Made by a program: the position numbers and the translations under genes
The notes under the pieces: model-generated
Databases searched by the model: none
Told to the model about the DNA's origin: nothing
Seen by the model: the letters and a program-made list of their open reading frames with translations, nothing else
Source: Ophiostoma sp. CBS 140.51
Taxonomy: Eukaryota > Ascomycota > Sordariomycetes > Ophiostomatales > Ophiostomataceae
Length of the DNA: 64,000 nt
Assembly (NCBI GenBank): GCA_029298735.1
Contig: JANSLP010000168.1
Coordinates: forward strand, 1-64,000
Direction of reading: 5' to 3'
Part shown: positions 1 through 11,892 of the stretch, in pieces
How the letters are laid out: each line of letters opens with the position of its first letter
Position numbering within the stretch: the stretch's first letter is position 1

Positions 1-3000
1 TATCTATACTGTACTGTTTCTCTCCCAGAATAAATATTTATACAATTCGACTCGGCAAGAATTCTCAAAAACTACTGATTATTTCTCCTTTTTCTTGAAA
101 TAGAAAAAGAAAAAAAAGGCTGAACAACAGCGAGTCATCAACATTCAGTTCCAAGAACGCCTTTTCGAGCCGTGAATACATGGGTTTGAAGACAAAATCC
201 ACTAGCCAAGCAAACGACAATGTCGTGCCTTTTCAATATAAGATGTCTTGGCTGCGGCTGACATCGGCGGCAATGAACCGACAATGAATGTGAGTGTTGG
301 AATAATTTGAGACGAGAAATAAACACGAAAGGAACATGAGACATGTGACATCTAAGTTTTTCACGAAAAAGAATGTGAAAAAATAGCCCGGTCTCGAATA
401 TGTACGAATGTAAATGAGCACGCGCGTCCAGTTCCTTTCAATATAGATCCATAGCTTTCCTTCTCACGTTGATATATATTTTTCCCGTGAAAGGGGTCTG
501 TTCCTCCATTGAAAGGAAGTCTATATAAAATGCGGCGAGATGTAGGAGTAAAAATAAGGGCAGTGCGTTGTCCTTCTTGTAGGAGTCTTAAGGGAGGACG
601 TGTCATTGGGTAGTTTACAAAATTCGAGTATGGTACTTTGGAAAACATGGCAGTGAGGCGGGGAGGACGGCCATGGCCGCGACCGTGGCCGCGGTGCCCA
701 GCCTCTTCCTTTTGGACAACAAGTCTCTCGGTATGAGAATGATACGAGAATAGAACAACAGTGCTTGTTTTAGATCGGTGCTACTTGGCTCCAAACTGCA
801 AGCTGCAGTCGGTAGATGGCTGTTTGCTTCGTATACCTGGTGGCGTCAATGTCCATGATGTTGGGACTTTGAACATATACAATAAAAGGGTCCAGCAATC
901 AAAATCTGGGGCACAGAAAGCACGTTCGTTTGGATTTTTCCCACTTGGTCTTTGCGTGGGTAGGGGATTAGGGGTAAGGGGAGCTTGCAACCGTTAATGT
1001 GGCATTTCTGGGCAGATCATGACGGACTTTGGACACGGAATGCAAACAAGGAATGACGAGTACTGGGGAAGCAAAAGAGCCATGACGGGGCGTAGGAATG
1101 ACAAGAAACGATTACCATTCTGTTGGCAAGTGGATCGTGACATGGGGCGTAGCAACCCGTGTCGAGTCGAGATTTGAACAGGACATAGGATGAGGATGGA
1201 GGAGCAAAACCGAATACACGGCTTTTAGAATATCAAAGAGATATCGTATAGTGTCTTCCCACCCCCAATGATCTATCAAAAATAAGGCGTGGAATTCCCG
1301 GAACAATCGGCCGCCAAGACTTTTTTTGCCGTACGGGTCAAATGGCAAAAAGAGACAGCGGTCTAGATACACTTCATGAGATATCCAATATAAATGGGTG
1401 TTATTCAGATAAAGGAGCCAAGAAAGCGGAAACAATGGAAAGATAAAAGGAGAGAAAAGAGCCGAGCGACTAAAAAAGCTTGTCTCTCGTTTCTTGTTTG
1501 GCCCAGGCTCTTCCCCCATCCCATCTCGTTTCAATTCATTCTTTCCTTTCTTCCTTGATCTTGGCTTTTTCCATTGCGACCCATTCGTCTCGGGACTTTT
1601 CTCTCTCTCTAAACTGCTCCTCTGCCTATTTCTTGGCTGGATAAATTGAGATAGACGAGTATAGCAGAGATGGACGAATGGGAACGTCGAGGGAGAATAG
1701 GAGGAAAAGAGGACGATCTCTCACGCCCCGAGGCGCCAAAAGCTTGTCACTTGCCCTTCGATAGTATCCAACCCCACACTTTTGTCATGTGTGAGCGTGT
1801 GATGTTCGTACCCATATCTTGTTTTAGGACTCGGGTGCGAAAAATCTAGCATTGTCTTCTTATTCATATTGTTCCTCCTCTTGTAATCCCGAAATTTTCA
1901 AAGGAAGCCTCCCTTCATCTCATGGTGAAAAGTACGTCCATTTTTTCACCTGCCTCACTCTCCTTCATTTTTCCCAAGACTTTCCTGAAGAGCTCTCATT
2001 GCGATCCTGTTTCTGCTCCTCTAGACTAAAAATACAGCCTCACATAACACTTCCACGCAAACAAACTTTATTTTCAAACAAACACACCCTCTCCTCGGCA
2101 TTCCTTCTCATCCTTCCTGATAGCTTTCCGTCTCTTTCATCCTTGCGGTTTCCCTTCTGATATCTGGTGCCCGAACATTTCATGTATCTCGTACCTATGG
2201 GCTCGTCATATCTTCCCACCGTTCCTGCTGTATTGCCTCTCCTTCCTCTTTCAGATAGCTCTTATCCGTCTCTCGTGTAAATATTCCTTAATTTCCCCTC
2301 TGAGCGCGAGACCTGTCATTCCCCCGTATGAGAAGAACTCCAAGTTCCCTTAAACAAGGGAGTACACATTCAACTCATCCAGATTGAACAACGCGTCAGC
2401 CTCAACTTCCACGGCAACTTTTAGACGGGAACCTACTATTCTGTATGCATCTGGGTCTCAGTTTTGTTATTTTTGTTACTCGTCGTTTGTGTTGCGTTGT
2501 GGGGAACTGTCGTGAGAGATCGACTCTATCGATCTTTACCAATCCACTTCTTTTTTTCACTGCTTACCCCGTCTACGGGACGAATTGTCCAGGTCCTGTA
2601 CGGTTCCTTTACTCTCCTTTCCCTGCATTTTGGTATCGTATTCAAAGCCTCTGCAGACATTATTTCTCTTCGAAGATTTTCTCCTTCATCGCTCTTTCTT
2701 CCTTACCGTGCTTGCCGCCCATCGCCACGCCTCGCCACTCAATACTGTGCCGTGGCCTCTTGATCCCTGGCCGCTCTCGTGCCTTTTATATGTTCCTGTG
2801 CTCGTTTATTGTCATGAAGTACTTGGTATCAGCTGTTTGTTTTCCTTTTCTTTCCCTTTTATATCCCTGCCTTGACCTTTACCTTGATACAGCCGACATT
2901 CTTACACGCAACCCTTCTTTACTCTTTGATTTTACTTAACCCTTTCCTTATTATTGCCCCGCCCCGGTATGCCGAGATGGGTCGTACATTGATCTGGGGA

Positions 3001-4084
3001 AATGAGGCAGATGGTATTAGCCCACCCCATAATTTTCTTTTCCCTTCCCCATGCCGAGACAGTACACATAATTTGAGAGGAGGCTGCCTTGGGTCTTTGT
3101 GAAGACTGCCGTGATGGCATATACAGCTCCCTATTTGAACTCGGCTCGATATGCATCGTTTTGTGTCTACTTCCCTGCTGCTCGAGGTCATCTTCCTTTT
3201 TTTGCTTTCCCATTCTGTCTGCAACAACTTCCGGGCCGCCCCAAGTTGTCGTCATCCCCAAAAGACACACGAGTGAATCAAGAAAAGGTAAAGTGAGGAT
3301 GCACAAAGTAAACACATATCAAGACACACGATGCTTTCCTTCACCCTCCGATTCCCACTTGGGAACGGCTTGGACGACGTAAACAACACACACGTGCCTT
3401 TCTTCCCCATTCTCCCTTTCCTTACTCTCCTTTCCCTTTGCTTCCCCTGTTTATCTTGGTTTCTCCTTTCCCATCGTGAGCCACGTTTAGGAAATATACT
3501 ACCCCAGTTTTTCACATATATAGAGCTCGTTTTCTTTCCGGTCTTGGCATAAAAAAAGTCTTGGCATCCCTCTTCTTCATCTCTTCTTTCCCTTCTCTTG
3601 TACTCTTATCCGTTTCTCCTGTATCCCCTCTTCCATTCCCCCTACCCTCGTATATCTCAACGAGGCAAAGCGAAGCCCTCTGCATCCTTCTACCCATCCG
3701 CCACGCAGATACATATCTTTCTTCCTTTGTAACCCTTCCACAACACCTCCAAGTCAGCAAGCCTCTTCCTCTTTTCCTCCTTCTGTCTATCTTTGTCGTC
3801 TCACTTTTGGAGGACTGTCGAGCGCTTAGACACTTTATCTGTTTGACCATCTTCGTCGACATCTTACTTGCTTATATCTCTGTTTCTTTTTATATCTCAT
3901 CCTCAATATCAGAGAGGCTGTCCAAGCTTACCTTTACCCATCTTTATATATACCAGAGCATCACCTCCTTGTCTCTTAAAACTCCTTTTGATACATTCAA
4001 ACCATCGACTGTTTCTTCTTTTCTTTACACGCCTTTCCTTCTTCTATCTCTTTTCTATTCTTTATCTTGTCCTTCACGTTCGCC
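1..4084. other. Gene-free region with pyrimidine-rich leader
   Basis: No convincing coding frame is visible. Open frames here are short, low-complexity and without fungal codon bias. The first ~1.5 kb is mixed in composition. From about 1,540 to 4,084 the plus strand is markedly C/T-rich (runs such as CTTTCCCTTCTC), which is the usual look of fungal promoters and 5' leaders. Because the skew runs up to the transporter ATG at 4085, I infer that at least the proximal part belongs to that gene's promoter or 5' UTR. The start site cannot be placed without RNA data. Confidence 0.6.
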
Positions 4085-5842
4085 ATGTCGCATCACCACC
4101 ATGCAAAGGCGCGGCTGACAAAGCCGTCGAGCTGGCCGTTCCTCAAACACTTCACCAAAATATCCTTAATCTCGTTGATGTTGCTGAGTCTGAGTGTGCT
4201 TGAGTTTGGCTTTGATAATTCCATCACCAGTCTTATCCAGGTCATGGAACGGTTTGACGTCGACTTCCACATGTACCTGCCACTCAACGAGACAGAGCCT
4301 ACGCACAATCACGGAACACGCGCACATGAAGGTGTCAGCAATGGCGGCAACGGAACTCACCACCACAAGGCCCGTCCCCAGATGGATCCTGTCAAGCTGT
4401 CAATTCTTGGCTCCATTGGCACACCCTTCCGTGCAGCCATGCTCTTCGTTGCGCTCTTGATCGCCGAACGCTGGGGCCGCTGGGTCGTCTTTGTTGTCAT
4501 GCAGCTTGGCAGTCTACTGGGTGCTACGATCCTATTTACAGCCCACTCGTTTGTCCAGTTTGTCTGTGGTCGTGTTGTCTTGACCATGTTTTCCGGGTGG
4601 CATGACTGGCTGATCCCCATGTACCTGGCTGAGATTGTTCCCGGTCCCGTCCGTGGATCTGTCATTGCCTTTTACATGATATTCAACTACTCCGGATCCG
4701 TGGCAGCAGCACTAGCCACATTCTTCTGTTCCAAAATCTACGATGATCCCCGCCAATACCGCATCCCTATGGGCCTCATGTGGATTACACCGGCTTTGTG
4801 CCTGTGTTTCTGCTGGGTCCTCCCCGAGTCTCCCCGTTGGCTAGTCCGCAAGGGCCGTATGGATGAAGCAATCCGCGCACTGAGGCGACTCAATGGCACC
4901 AAGAACGGATACTCACCCGAGGAGGAGGCAAAACTGTTGCTCGAATCCATTGAAGAGGACGAGGCCACCAAGGGCGAGTGGAGAGATTTGTTCCGGGGTA
5001 CTAACACACGCCGCACACTCATCGTCTTTATGGCCATCTTTTTGATCTCATTCACCGGCCAGTCTTTCGTCACCAAATACGGCACCATCTTTGTCAAGGG
5101 TATTGGTGCCATGGACCCTCTACAGTTTGGTCTCATGGAGAAGAGCTTGAGTATCATTGCACCCCTCACGCTCATGTTTGTCATAGACCGCTTTGGCCGC
5201 CGCAGCATCTACTTTATCAATGCGCTCATATATGCTGTGTGTCTTTTCATAATTGGAGGCATTGGCATGATGGACATCCACCGTGTCGGCAACGTCATCA
5301 TCACACTCTATATTCTGTCGGCCATCGTCCACATTATCGGCTATCATGGCGTCTGCACGGTTGTCGCCGCCGAGACGCCGCATCTTCGCCTCCGGGAGCG
5401 CACACTCACTGTTACCCACATTGCCAGCAACATTTTTGAATTTGGCGTCTCCTTCTCGCTGCCTTACCTTCTGTACAAGCCCTATGCCAATCTCGAGTCC
5501 AAGGTCGGCTTCATTTACGGCACAATCACCTTGCTGGGCATTCTCTGGGGCTACTTTTACCTCCCCGACACCAGTAGCCGCTCCCTCGAAGAGCTCGAAG
5601 AATTGTGGCAAGCCGGTGTCCCCGCCTACAAGTTTGGCTCGTATCAGACCACTGGCACTGGCGTCGGCTTCCGGGTTACTCAACTGGAGCGCCATGCTGG
5701 TGCTGGTGAGCTTGGCTCGAGTTCAGAGGATCTGCCGCAAACCACAACAACAAGCCTTAGTGGCAAGGGAGAGGGTGATGGCAACTACAAGGGAATCTCT
5801 GTGGTGCACGAAGAGGAGGTCACTATTGCTGAGAAGGTGTAG
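4085..5842 (+). CDS. MFS sugar transporter (sugar porter family)
   Basis: Predicted 585-residue plasma-membrane transporter of the major facilitator superfamily, sugar porter branch, which moves hexoses or oligosaccharides with protons. Seen: about 12 hydrophobic segments; the family signature PESPRW at residues 247-252 before the central loop; DRFGRR at 368-373; and LPDTSSRSLEEL near residue 492, in the place of the usual PETKGRSLEE. The first inter-helix loop has AERWGRW where the family usually has DRxGRR. The loop after helix 1 is long and His-rich, with an N-glycosylation-like NGT. It is one uninterrupted exon. The start is the ATG at 4085; the frame is open six codons further upstream but has no earlier ATG. 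The substrate cannot be predicted. The altered motifs suggest a divergent subfamily, so a sensor-like role is also possible. Confidence 0.9.
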   Translation: MSHHHHAKARLTKPSSWPFLKHFTKISLISLMLLSLSVLEFGFDNSITSLIQVMERFDVDFHMYLPLNETEPTHNHGTRAHEGVSNGGNGTHHHKARPQMDPVKLSILGSIGTPFRAAMLFVALLIAERWGRWVVFVVMQLGSLLGATILFTAHSFVQFVCGRVVLTMFSGWHDWLIPMYLAEIVPGPVRGSVIAFYMIFNYSGSVAAALATFFCSKIYDDPRQYRIPMGLMWITPALCLCFCWVLPESPRWLVRKGRMDEAIRALRRLNGTKNGYSPEEEAKLLLESIEEDEATKGEWRDLFRGTNTRRTLIVFMAIFLISFTGQSFVTKYGTIFVKGIGAMDPLQFGLMEKSLSIIAPLTLMFVIDRFGRRSIYFINALIYAVCLFIIGGIGMMDIHRVGNVIITLYILSAIVHIIGYHGVCTVVAAETPHLRLRERTLTVTHIASNIFEFGVSFSLPYLLYKPYANLESKVGFIYGTITLLGILWGYFYLPDTSSRSLEELEELWQAGVPAYKFGSYQTTGTGVGFRVTQLERHAGAGELGSSSEDLPQTTTTSLSGKGEGDGNYKGISVVHEEEVTIAEKV

Positions 5843-7045
5843 TGGAATATGTATACGGTGCTAGGCTTTGTTTGATTTATTCTGTCCGTCTTTACTGTAC
5901 ATTTGATTTTGGCTCAGTAGTACATGGCCTGCCTGTCATTTCCTCTTGTTTTTCTGACTCCTTTCTTTACTCGAACTATACATGTGGGCATCGCATATTG
6001 TTTTGGCGTTTTATTATGGATCAAAATACACTTCTACATTACACTCTTTACACATCACGACATCATGACCTGGGCACTAGACCTACAGGACTGCAACACT
6101 ATGAAATAAAAACATATTTACGCTTGAAGAAAAATAGTAGCGAAAACAATCTGCTGTAACTTGAAGCTGATTAAAAATAACCACCAAATATTTGAGATAT
6201 TTGAATGTAACTGACAGCTTGGGGTGTATGGGTAGAGATGATGGGATGTCGAGGTCTAAGGGCGACAAAAGGACGAGTATGAGAAACAACAAGCAGTACC
6301 AAAGTTCAACATTGTTCCAGAACATACCCGAAATCTTGGCTTTGTCTCTATCTGCGGGCAATTATCGGGCTCGGAACCGAGAGCTCTCGATCGATCGACG
6401 GAGGCGAGCAAGGACGAGTCCGTCTACCCGCCCGAACATCACAGTGATCAAGGTGACACGTGCCATATTTCTTTGTTTACTTTAATCGCTACTTCTGTAC
6501 CTTTATTTCTACTTTCTTGCCTTGCGTTATTCCCCGTGCTCACTTTAGAAAGCTTGTCCTCTTTGCCTTCGGTAGTTGCCATACAGCAGATGTGATGAAG
6601 GACAATAGATGGATTGCGACTGAAAAAGGAAGTGATCGACAAAAGGACGGATGGCAGAACATGAATAAAGCACAAGAGAAAGTAGTGGCCGCGCGTTTTT
6701 AAGCTTCCAGAATGTTGAAACACGGCAGGGCAGCCGGGAAGGAGATAAGAGAAAGGCGGGTGATCTGGGGTCAGACTCACCCGGAGAATAAAATCAAAAT
6801 TAACGGGATGGGCTGTTAGAGGGTACTGCCAAAAGAAAGAATGGCCCGACGGATAGAGATGCCCGTCAGAGCCAAGGCTTTGAGAGGTTCTCATGAGAAG
6901 GAGAGAAATCAAATCAAATATGAACAAAAAAGGAATGTGTGAGAGACAGTGTCCTGGCTACCAAATAACACGCCCTTGTATGGATAGTTTTATAAAAAAA
7001 GGCAAGTTTGAATTCTATTTATTCTTATGTCAACGCAAACCTCAA
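5843..7045. other. Intergenic region between converging genes
   Basis: This holds the 3' ends of the transporter (plus strand) and of the broken secreted-protein gene (minus strand). I see only AT-rich UTR-like sequence, including AATAAA-like stretches near 6,104. No supported gene, RNA or repeat. Confidence 0.5.
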
Positions 7046-7684
7046 CTATGAACAAAGAGCGCTCAAGTAATAGTTGCTGACGGTAAAATCAATGGCCGTA
7101 TCGACGGTGAGAACGCAGGTCACAGTCGTGGTGGCCGCCGACGCCGTGAAGGACATGCCAAAGTCATTCAATGTATCCTCGGGGTAGCCCAAAAAGAAGG
7201 GCGCCCAGCCGTTGCTTTGGGCTGTGTTGTCTGCCGAGCAGACAATCTTGTTAACGTCCCCGGCATTCGCATCAGGCTCGTCGCTACCTATCCGAAAAGA
7301 GAAACCAAAGCCGTATGTCGTACTGACGACAGTATCTAGGGCCCGCGAGATGGTGACGGCCGTCACCGCGCTTGGTGGTGCCTCTCTCAACAAGAAATTG
7401 ACACAAGAGCCATCTGGAGCTTGGTTGTACGCATTGTTATTGCACGTGGCTGGGTAGCTGACAGTGACGCCACTGAGAGGCGCGTACTGCCAAGCAGTCG
7501 GTGGACTAACGCCTCTGGACTGGTCGATAAGCCGATTTGTGTTGCATGGAATGGTCGAATGAGAGGGAGAGGACGATGGGGACGAGGAAGAAGATGACAC
7601 GGAAGCTGCAGGTTTTTATGGCCGGCAGAGAGACGCCTCTACCACCGAGGCGGCCAGCAGGTTGATGATAGACGACAGGCGCAT
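7046..7684 (-). pseudogene. Secreted protein gene broken by an in-frame TAA
   Basis: Reading from ATG at 7684 (good CAAC-ATG context), the frame begins with a clear signal peptide, MRLSSIINLLAASVVEA, then SLCRP. It hits TAA at 7618-7616 (codon 23) and then stays open in the same frame for about 189 codons to TAG at 7046. The part after the stop begins with a Ser/Pro linker and continues into a Cys-containing domain ending in NYYLSALCS. There is no ATG between the stop and the domain that would rescue secretion. I recognise no named family; small Cys-bearing secreted proteins with a CRP motif after the signal peptide are common in sordariomycetes. An in-frame intron (GTAG at 7642 to a CAG at about 7520, 123 nt) could remove the stop but has a poor donor and no branch site. 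A sequencing error is also possible. Confidence 0.7.
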
Positions 7685-8547
7685 GTTGATTATGAGACGA
7701 AGGACGATGGAGGATGACTGGACAGCATGAGATTAAAGTTGTCGTCGTAAAATGTTTGAGATGACATTATGGAAAAGCCAAAGGCAGCGAAATGGAGATG
7801 CCATTGTTTTTATTAGGAGAAAGCCCACAAAATTGCATTTATGGCCCCGTAAGACATTAATGAAAGAGTCAATAGTCGAAGTTAGCGTTTCCTATTTCGT
7901 CCAACATTCAAGTCGAAAAACGAAAGTTGTTAACCGTATGTGTTTACGGGGCGCGTCTAGACCTCAACAGGCCCAAGCTGAGCCTTTCACGCTTCCACGG
8001 TGCCGGATCCACACCACCGGCCAGTTTTATGTGGCATCCCGATCGCTCGCCAGTTGAAACTTTAATTGGCCTTCTGTATTTTGGGTATGCTCGGTATTTC
8101 ACTGATTTATATCTTGCTATGTAAAGATATAAATGGTGATGGCTCGCCCCTAGGAATTCAAATGTTCAGTTCTCTTGAGCGAGTTATTCGCTGCCAGCAT
8201 CAAACGTTACAGGCAACGTATTGACCAAATAGAGTTAAGTTTGATAGACGAGTACTACGAAAGGATTGTAGAACGTTTGTTATGAACAAGTCAATGCTAA
8301 CATAATAATAAAAAAGCGGAGGGTTGCCGCCTGCTTCGTCAGCTCTACCTCTGGACCGTAAACAACTGGTATGAAAACGGACGATATCCAGTACAAAAAG
8401 CAGACAACAGAAATAGAAAAGATCAAACAAAAGACGAGATAGTGTCTTTGTCAAGAATCAGACCAGAAACCAGACCAAAAATCGGAGCAAAAATCATAAC
8501 AACCTCCCAATCCATCACCCTTCTCAACATGCCCTCCCACCCACATT
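7685..8547. other. Intergenic region, nothing recognised
   Basis: This is the upstream region of the broken secreted-protein gene and the 3' flank of the minus-strand gene that ends at 8548. It contains no credible coding frame, RNA gene or repeat that I can identify. Confidence 0.5.
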
Positions 8548-9366
8548 CTACTGCTTCTTCGCCTTGACGGAGGCCGTCACCTTGCTGGCGCCCTTGAAAA
8601 TCATCCAGCCACCAACCAGCGTATGCAGCCACCGGCCCGCCGCGGTCTCCAGCATCGACGGCGGCTCCTCCTGGGCATGGCGCCAGAACCACGTCTCGTT
8701 GACAAAGACGACCTCGTTGCCCGAGGCCGTCGTCTCAACGGCAGCCACAATGACGGCATGCACCACCAGGTCGGGCTTATCGGCCAAGCGCTGCGTCATC
8801 ATCTCGGCACGATCGCGGCTGCGGTAAGTCACTCTGTGCGGGCCACAGGCAATGTCGTCCTTGGCAAAGTTGAGGCTCTCCAAATGATCGGCACTGAACG
8901 TCGCACGCAGGGCCGGGTCCGAGATGATACGGTGCATGATGATGCCCATGGGGGTCCATGCAAAAGCGCCCATCGTACCGCGAAGGTAGGTTGTGAGCAG
9001 AGCGCCAGACGAAGCGTCGCCGCCCTCAACGGTCAGGCTCTTGATGGGCACCGGCTTGGAGACGACACGCTCGCAGTAGACGACATAGGAAGCACTGTCG
9101 GCAAACACCTCGTCAGGGATCGAGTGCGGCGGGATAGTATCGGCAATTGTCGTATCGGGAGAATAAGTCGTCGTCGAAGTCGAAGCAGCTTCTGCAGCCG
9201 CAACATCCTCCTTGTCCTTGGGCGTCAACACTCGCTTCTGTGTGGCTGAGACGGCGATGTAGCGCGAGGTGGTGGCCCGGATGAGAAGCAGGTACGCTGT
9301 CGGAGCCACGACAGGCACCAGCGACAGAGCGACAAGAGTCGCTTTGGACGGCATGGCGAGGGGCAT
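8548..9366 (-). CDS. Conserved membrane-anchored protein, function unknown
   Basis: Single-exon protein of 272 residues from ATG at 9366. Residues ~10-29 form one hydrophobic segment (LVALSLVPVVAPTAYLLLI), so the protein is probably anchored in a membrane or signal-anchored, with the rest on one side. A low-complexity Ala/Ser/Thr stretch (about 55-75) precedes a compact domain containing FAWTPMGIIMHRIISDPALR and, near the C-terminus, ETWFWRHAQEEPPSMLE followed by a mildly hydrophobic GRWLHTLVGGWMIF. The end is Lys-rich. Codon use is strongly GC-biased at third positions, as in neighbouring genes, so it is a real gene. I cannot assign a family or function. A start at the second Met (residue 5) would make little difference. 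Confidence 0.8.
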   Translation of the reverse strand: MPLAMPSKATLVALSLVPVVAPTAYLLLIRATTSRYIAVSATQKRVLTPKDKEDVAAAEAASTSTTTYSPDTTIADTIPPHSIPDEVFADSASYVVYCERVVSKPVPIKSLTVEGGDASSGALLTTYLRGTMGAFAWTPMGIIMHRIISDPALRATFSADHLESLNFAKDDIACGPHRVTYRSRDRAEMMTQRLADKPDLVVHAVIVAAVETTASGNEVVFVNETWFWRHAQEEPPSMLETAAGRWLHTLVGGWMIFKGASKVTASVKAKKQ

Positions 9367-9992
9367 GTTTGTTACAATGTTTGTGCCTTTGTATTTTGTG
9401 TTGCGCAGGAGTGTGCATGCAATGCCCGCTTACAGCGATAGCAAGATAGCAAGAGGGGGTGTAAGAGCTTTGGTGGGGCCGTCACAGTTGCTTCAGAGCT
9501 GTATTTGCGCGCTTAAAGTGATGTAAACAAAAACGACAAAAACGGAGGACAGAAGTGAAGGACAAAAAAGATAGAAAAGTGATGTAAGGAAGAAAAAACA
9601 CGAGATTATCGGTCAACTCTTATGGACCCTGAACTTTGTGCAAAAATAATGCTCACCTCCCCTCCATCATCCCTCCTTGGAGCCTGACCCAAGAGAGGGT
9701 CTGAGAGGGTGTGTTGTGGTGTGCCTTGTGACTTGGCTGCCAATCTGTGTCTTGGCGACTAACACGGCGTAATACGGTGTGATGTTCCTTGTGTGGGGTA
9801 TATGCATGCACTTTAGTACTGTCTGTTTACATGCATGTAGACACCCCGATATAGCAATGTGTACCTGTCCCACTCAACCAATGCTCCTAAAGCTACCAAA
9901 CAACGTCACCGGTACAAAGACGAGACCAACGGACACTCGATTTAACCCACGCCACTCGATAGCATATCAGCCGGACACAAGTACACTACACA
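9367..9992. other. Divergent promoter region
   Basis: Shared upstream region of the minus-strand gene starting at 9366 and the plus-strand TRAPPC12-like gene starting at 9993. It is mixed in composition, with short GT/CA-rich runs around 9,690-9,850. No specific factor site is clear enough to name. Confidence 0.45.
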
Positions 9993-11727
9993 ATGGATGG
10001 ATCACGGCCGTCCGACGGCAAAGGCCATGTGCGAAACAAATCATCCACAAAAGGTACGTTACTGGAATGTACCTCGACATCGATAAGGAGATGTCTCGAA
10101 GACAGGACTAACACAAAGGCACAGCAACACGGCCACGGTCATCTACCAAGGGCCCATTAGATGTCGACGAGTGAGTTCATTTACATTACTTTGCAATAGC
10201 TTTCCTCCCACTAACATTGCCAGTCCCCTCTCACAGTCGACACTCTCGATCCAACCCCAAGCCGCCCCGACGTCGACCTCTCCCTCCTCACAGCTCCCTC
10301 CCCTCTCTCCGCCACCACAAACGGCCTCTGTCCACGGCCTGACACCCTCCCGATACACAAGCGCACGACGACGAAGTCCCGGACCCGGGCCAGGCTCGCC
10401 CATGAGCCAAACATCACAACAGTCGCCGCCTCCGTCGCGTGGAGGCGGCGGAGCTGCCAGTGGACTCGGCTTGAGCATTGATGCAGCTGTCTCGACCAAA
10501 TCACAGCCACCACCGACACCGCGCGCAAAGGACTTCATCTACCTACTGCGGCCAGAAATCTACCACCCCCTACCTGCCACAGCTGCCGGCGCAAACGTTC
10601 CACAGCCCTTTCGCATCTCGAACCGACAGCCCAACCCAGACGAGTCTGTTGGTTTTGCCGACTCGACCGACTTATCCGACTTGCTCGCGGCAGGCCACTT
10701 CCGTGCAGCCGCCATCGTCGCCGCACGTCAGCTCGTCGCCATTCCCGATCCGACTGACTACGCCCGCATATTTTCCCTCCTCTACACCCGCCTGGCATGT
10801 TTGCTTCTGATCGACGCGACATCACTGGCCGCCCAAGAAGCCAAGGCGCTGGAAGACCTTAACAGTCCCTTCTACCGCGGCGAACTCGACCCAAACGACC
10901 CCTCGGGTCTGCCACCGCACCTGGTACCATGGGAGCTGCGTGTTCTGCATGTCCGCCTACAAGCCCTCGGCTTCGGCGACCCCCGCCGCGCCGTCATGAG
11001 CTACTACGAGCTGGCGCGCGAGGCACGTGTGCGCATTGCCGCTGCCTTGGCCACACATGACAACTCGGCGCGCGAGCTCTGGAAGGCCCGTCTGTCGGAG
11101 CTCGGTATTCAGGTCGTAGGTGCGCTCCTCGAAATGGACGACATGGCCGGTGCGGCGGCTCATCTTTCCAACATGTCGTCATCCTCCTCCTCCTCCTCTT
11201 CTCCCTCGTCAACGACGACACTCTCCTCCCGCCGCATCGACATGGCCAAGGCGCTGCTATGGCTGCAGCTGGGTGATGTCGATGAAGCACGGGCGGCGAT
11301 GGAACAAAGTAGCTCTTCAACAAAGGAGGACGACTCGCCCTTCGCTTCCAACAAATCTGGAGAATCCGGCGACCTCGCACCCCGTGTCGTGTCGACCCTC
11401 TGTGACATGGCCGACGGCGAGTACAAGACGGCGCTCGAGGCCTGGCGCGCCCTTCGCGAAGACGCGCCGGACGACGAGATGATTGGCGTCAATCTGGCCG
11501 TCTGTCTGTTGTATGTCGGCCAGATGCAGGAGGGCCGCACAGTGCTCGAGGGTCTGGTCGACGCGGGCTACTCGTCGCATACTCTGCTCTTCAACCTATC
11601 CACCATGTATGAGCTTTGCACCGACCGGGCCAAGGCCATGAAGCTGAACCTGGCGCAGCGCGTGGCGGACCAGACGCCGGCCGAAGGGCAAGGCTGGGAG
11701 AAGACAAACGCGGACTTCAAGCTGTAG
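9993..11727 (+). CDS. TRAPP complex subunit 12-like TPR protein
   Basis: Three exons: 9993-10053, 10125-10170 and 10224-11727, giving 536 residues. The introns (71 and 53 nt) have GTACGT and GTGAGT donors and CTAAC branch sites, and the joined frame closes exactly. The spliced N-terminus reads MDGSRPSDGKGHVRNKSSTK, followed by RSSTKGPLDVDDPLSQ. Residues ~40-130 are disordered (Ser/Pro/Gln). The rest is helical and TPR-like (for example LLYTRLACLLLIDATSLAAQ, LLYVGQMQEGRTVLEGLVDA), with a Ser-rich insert near 11,175-11,220. Known for the family: TRAPPC12 is part of the TRAPP III tether, which activates Rab GTPases in ER-Golgi traffic and autophagy. Assignment rests on overall architecture and remembered family resemblance. 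The large third exon alone lacks an ATG, so the two tiny 5' exons are needed. Confidence 0.75.
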
Positions 11728-11892
11728 CAAACATCAGACTAGAAAAAAAATGCCAATGTATTTGTTGTGTATATAAAGCGCCCAAAAGTGACAAAAGAAA
11801 TAGTACAGTCATAGTACAAGTCGCGTCGACACCCTCATCCAATATTATGTGTCCTCCTTTTTCAGTAATTCGCCCCTCTCGTAGCCGTTCTC

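Noticed and set aside
4067..4084. Six-codon N-terminal extension of the sugar porter
   Set aside because: It would begin with TTG. The first ATG in frame is at 4085, and fungal nuclear genes normally start with ATG.
8623..9249. 208-codon plus-strand frame opposite the 8.5-9.4 kb gene
   Set aside because: It is an antisense shadow of a GC3-biased gene; the minus-strand frame is the coding one.
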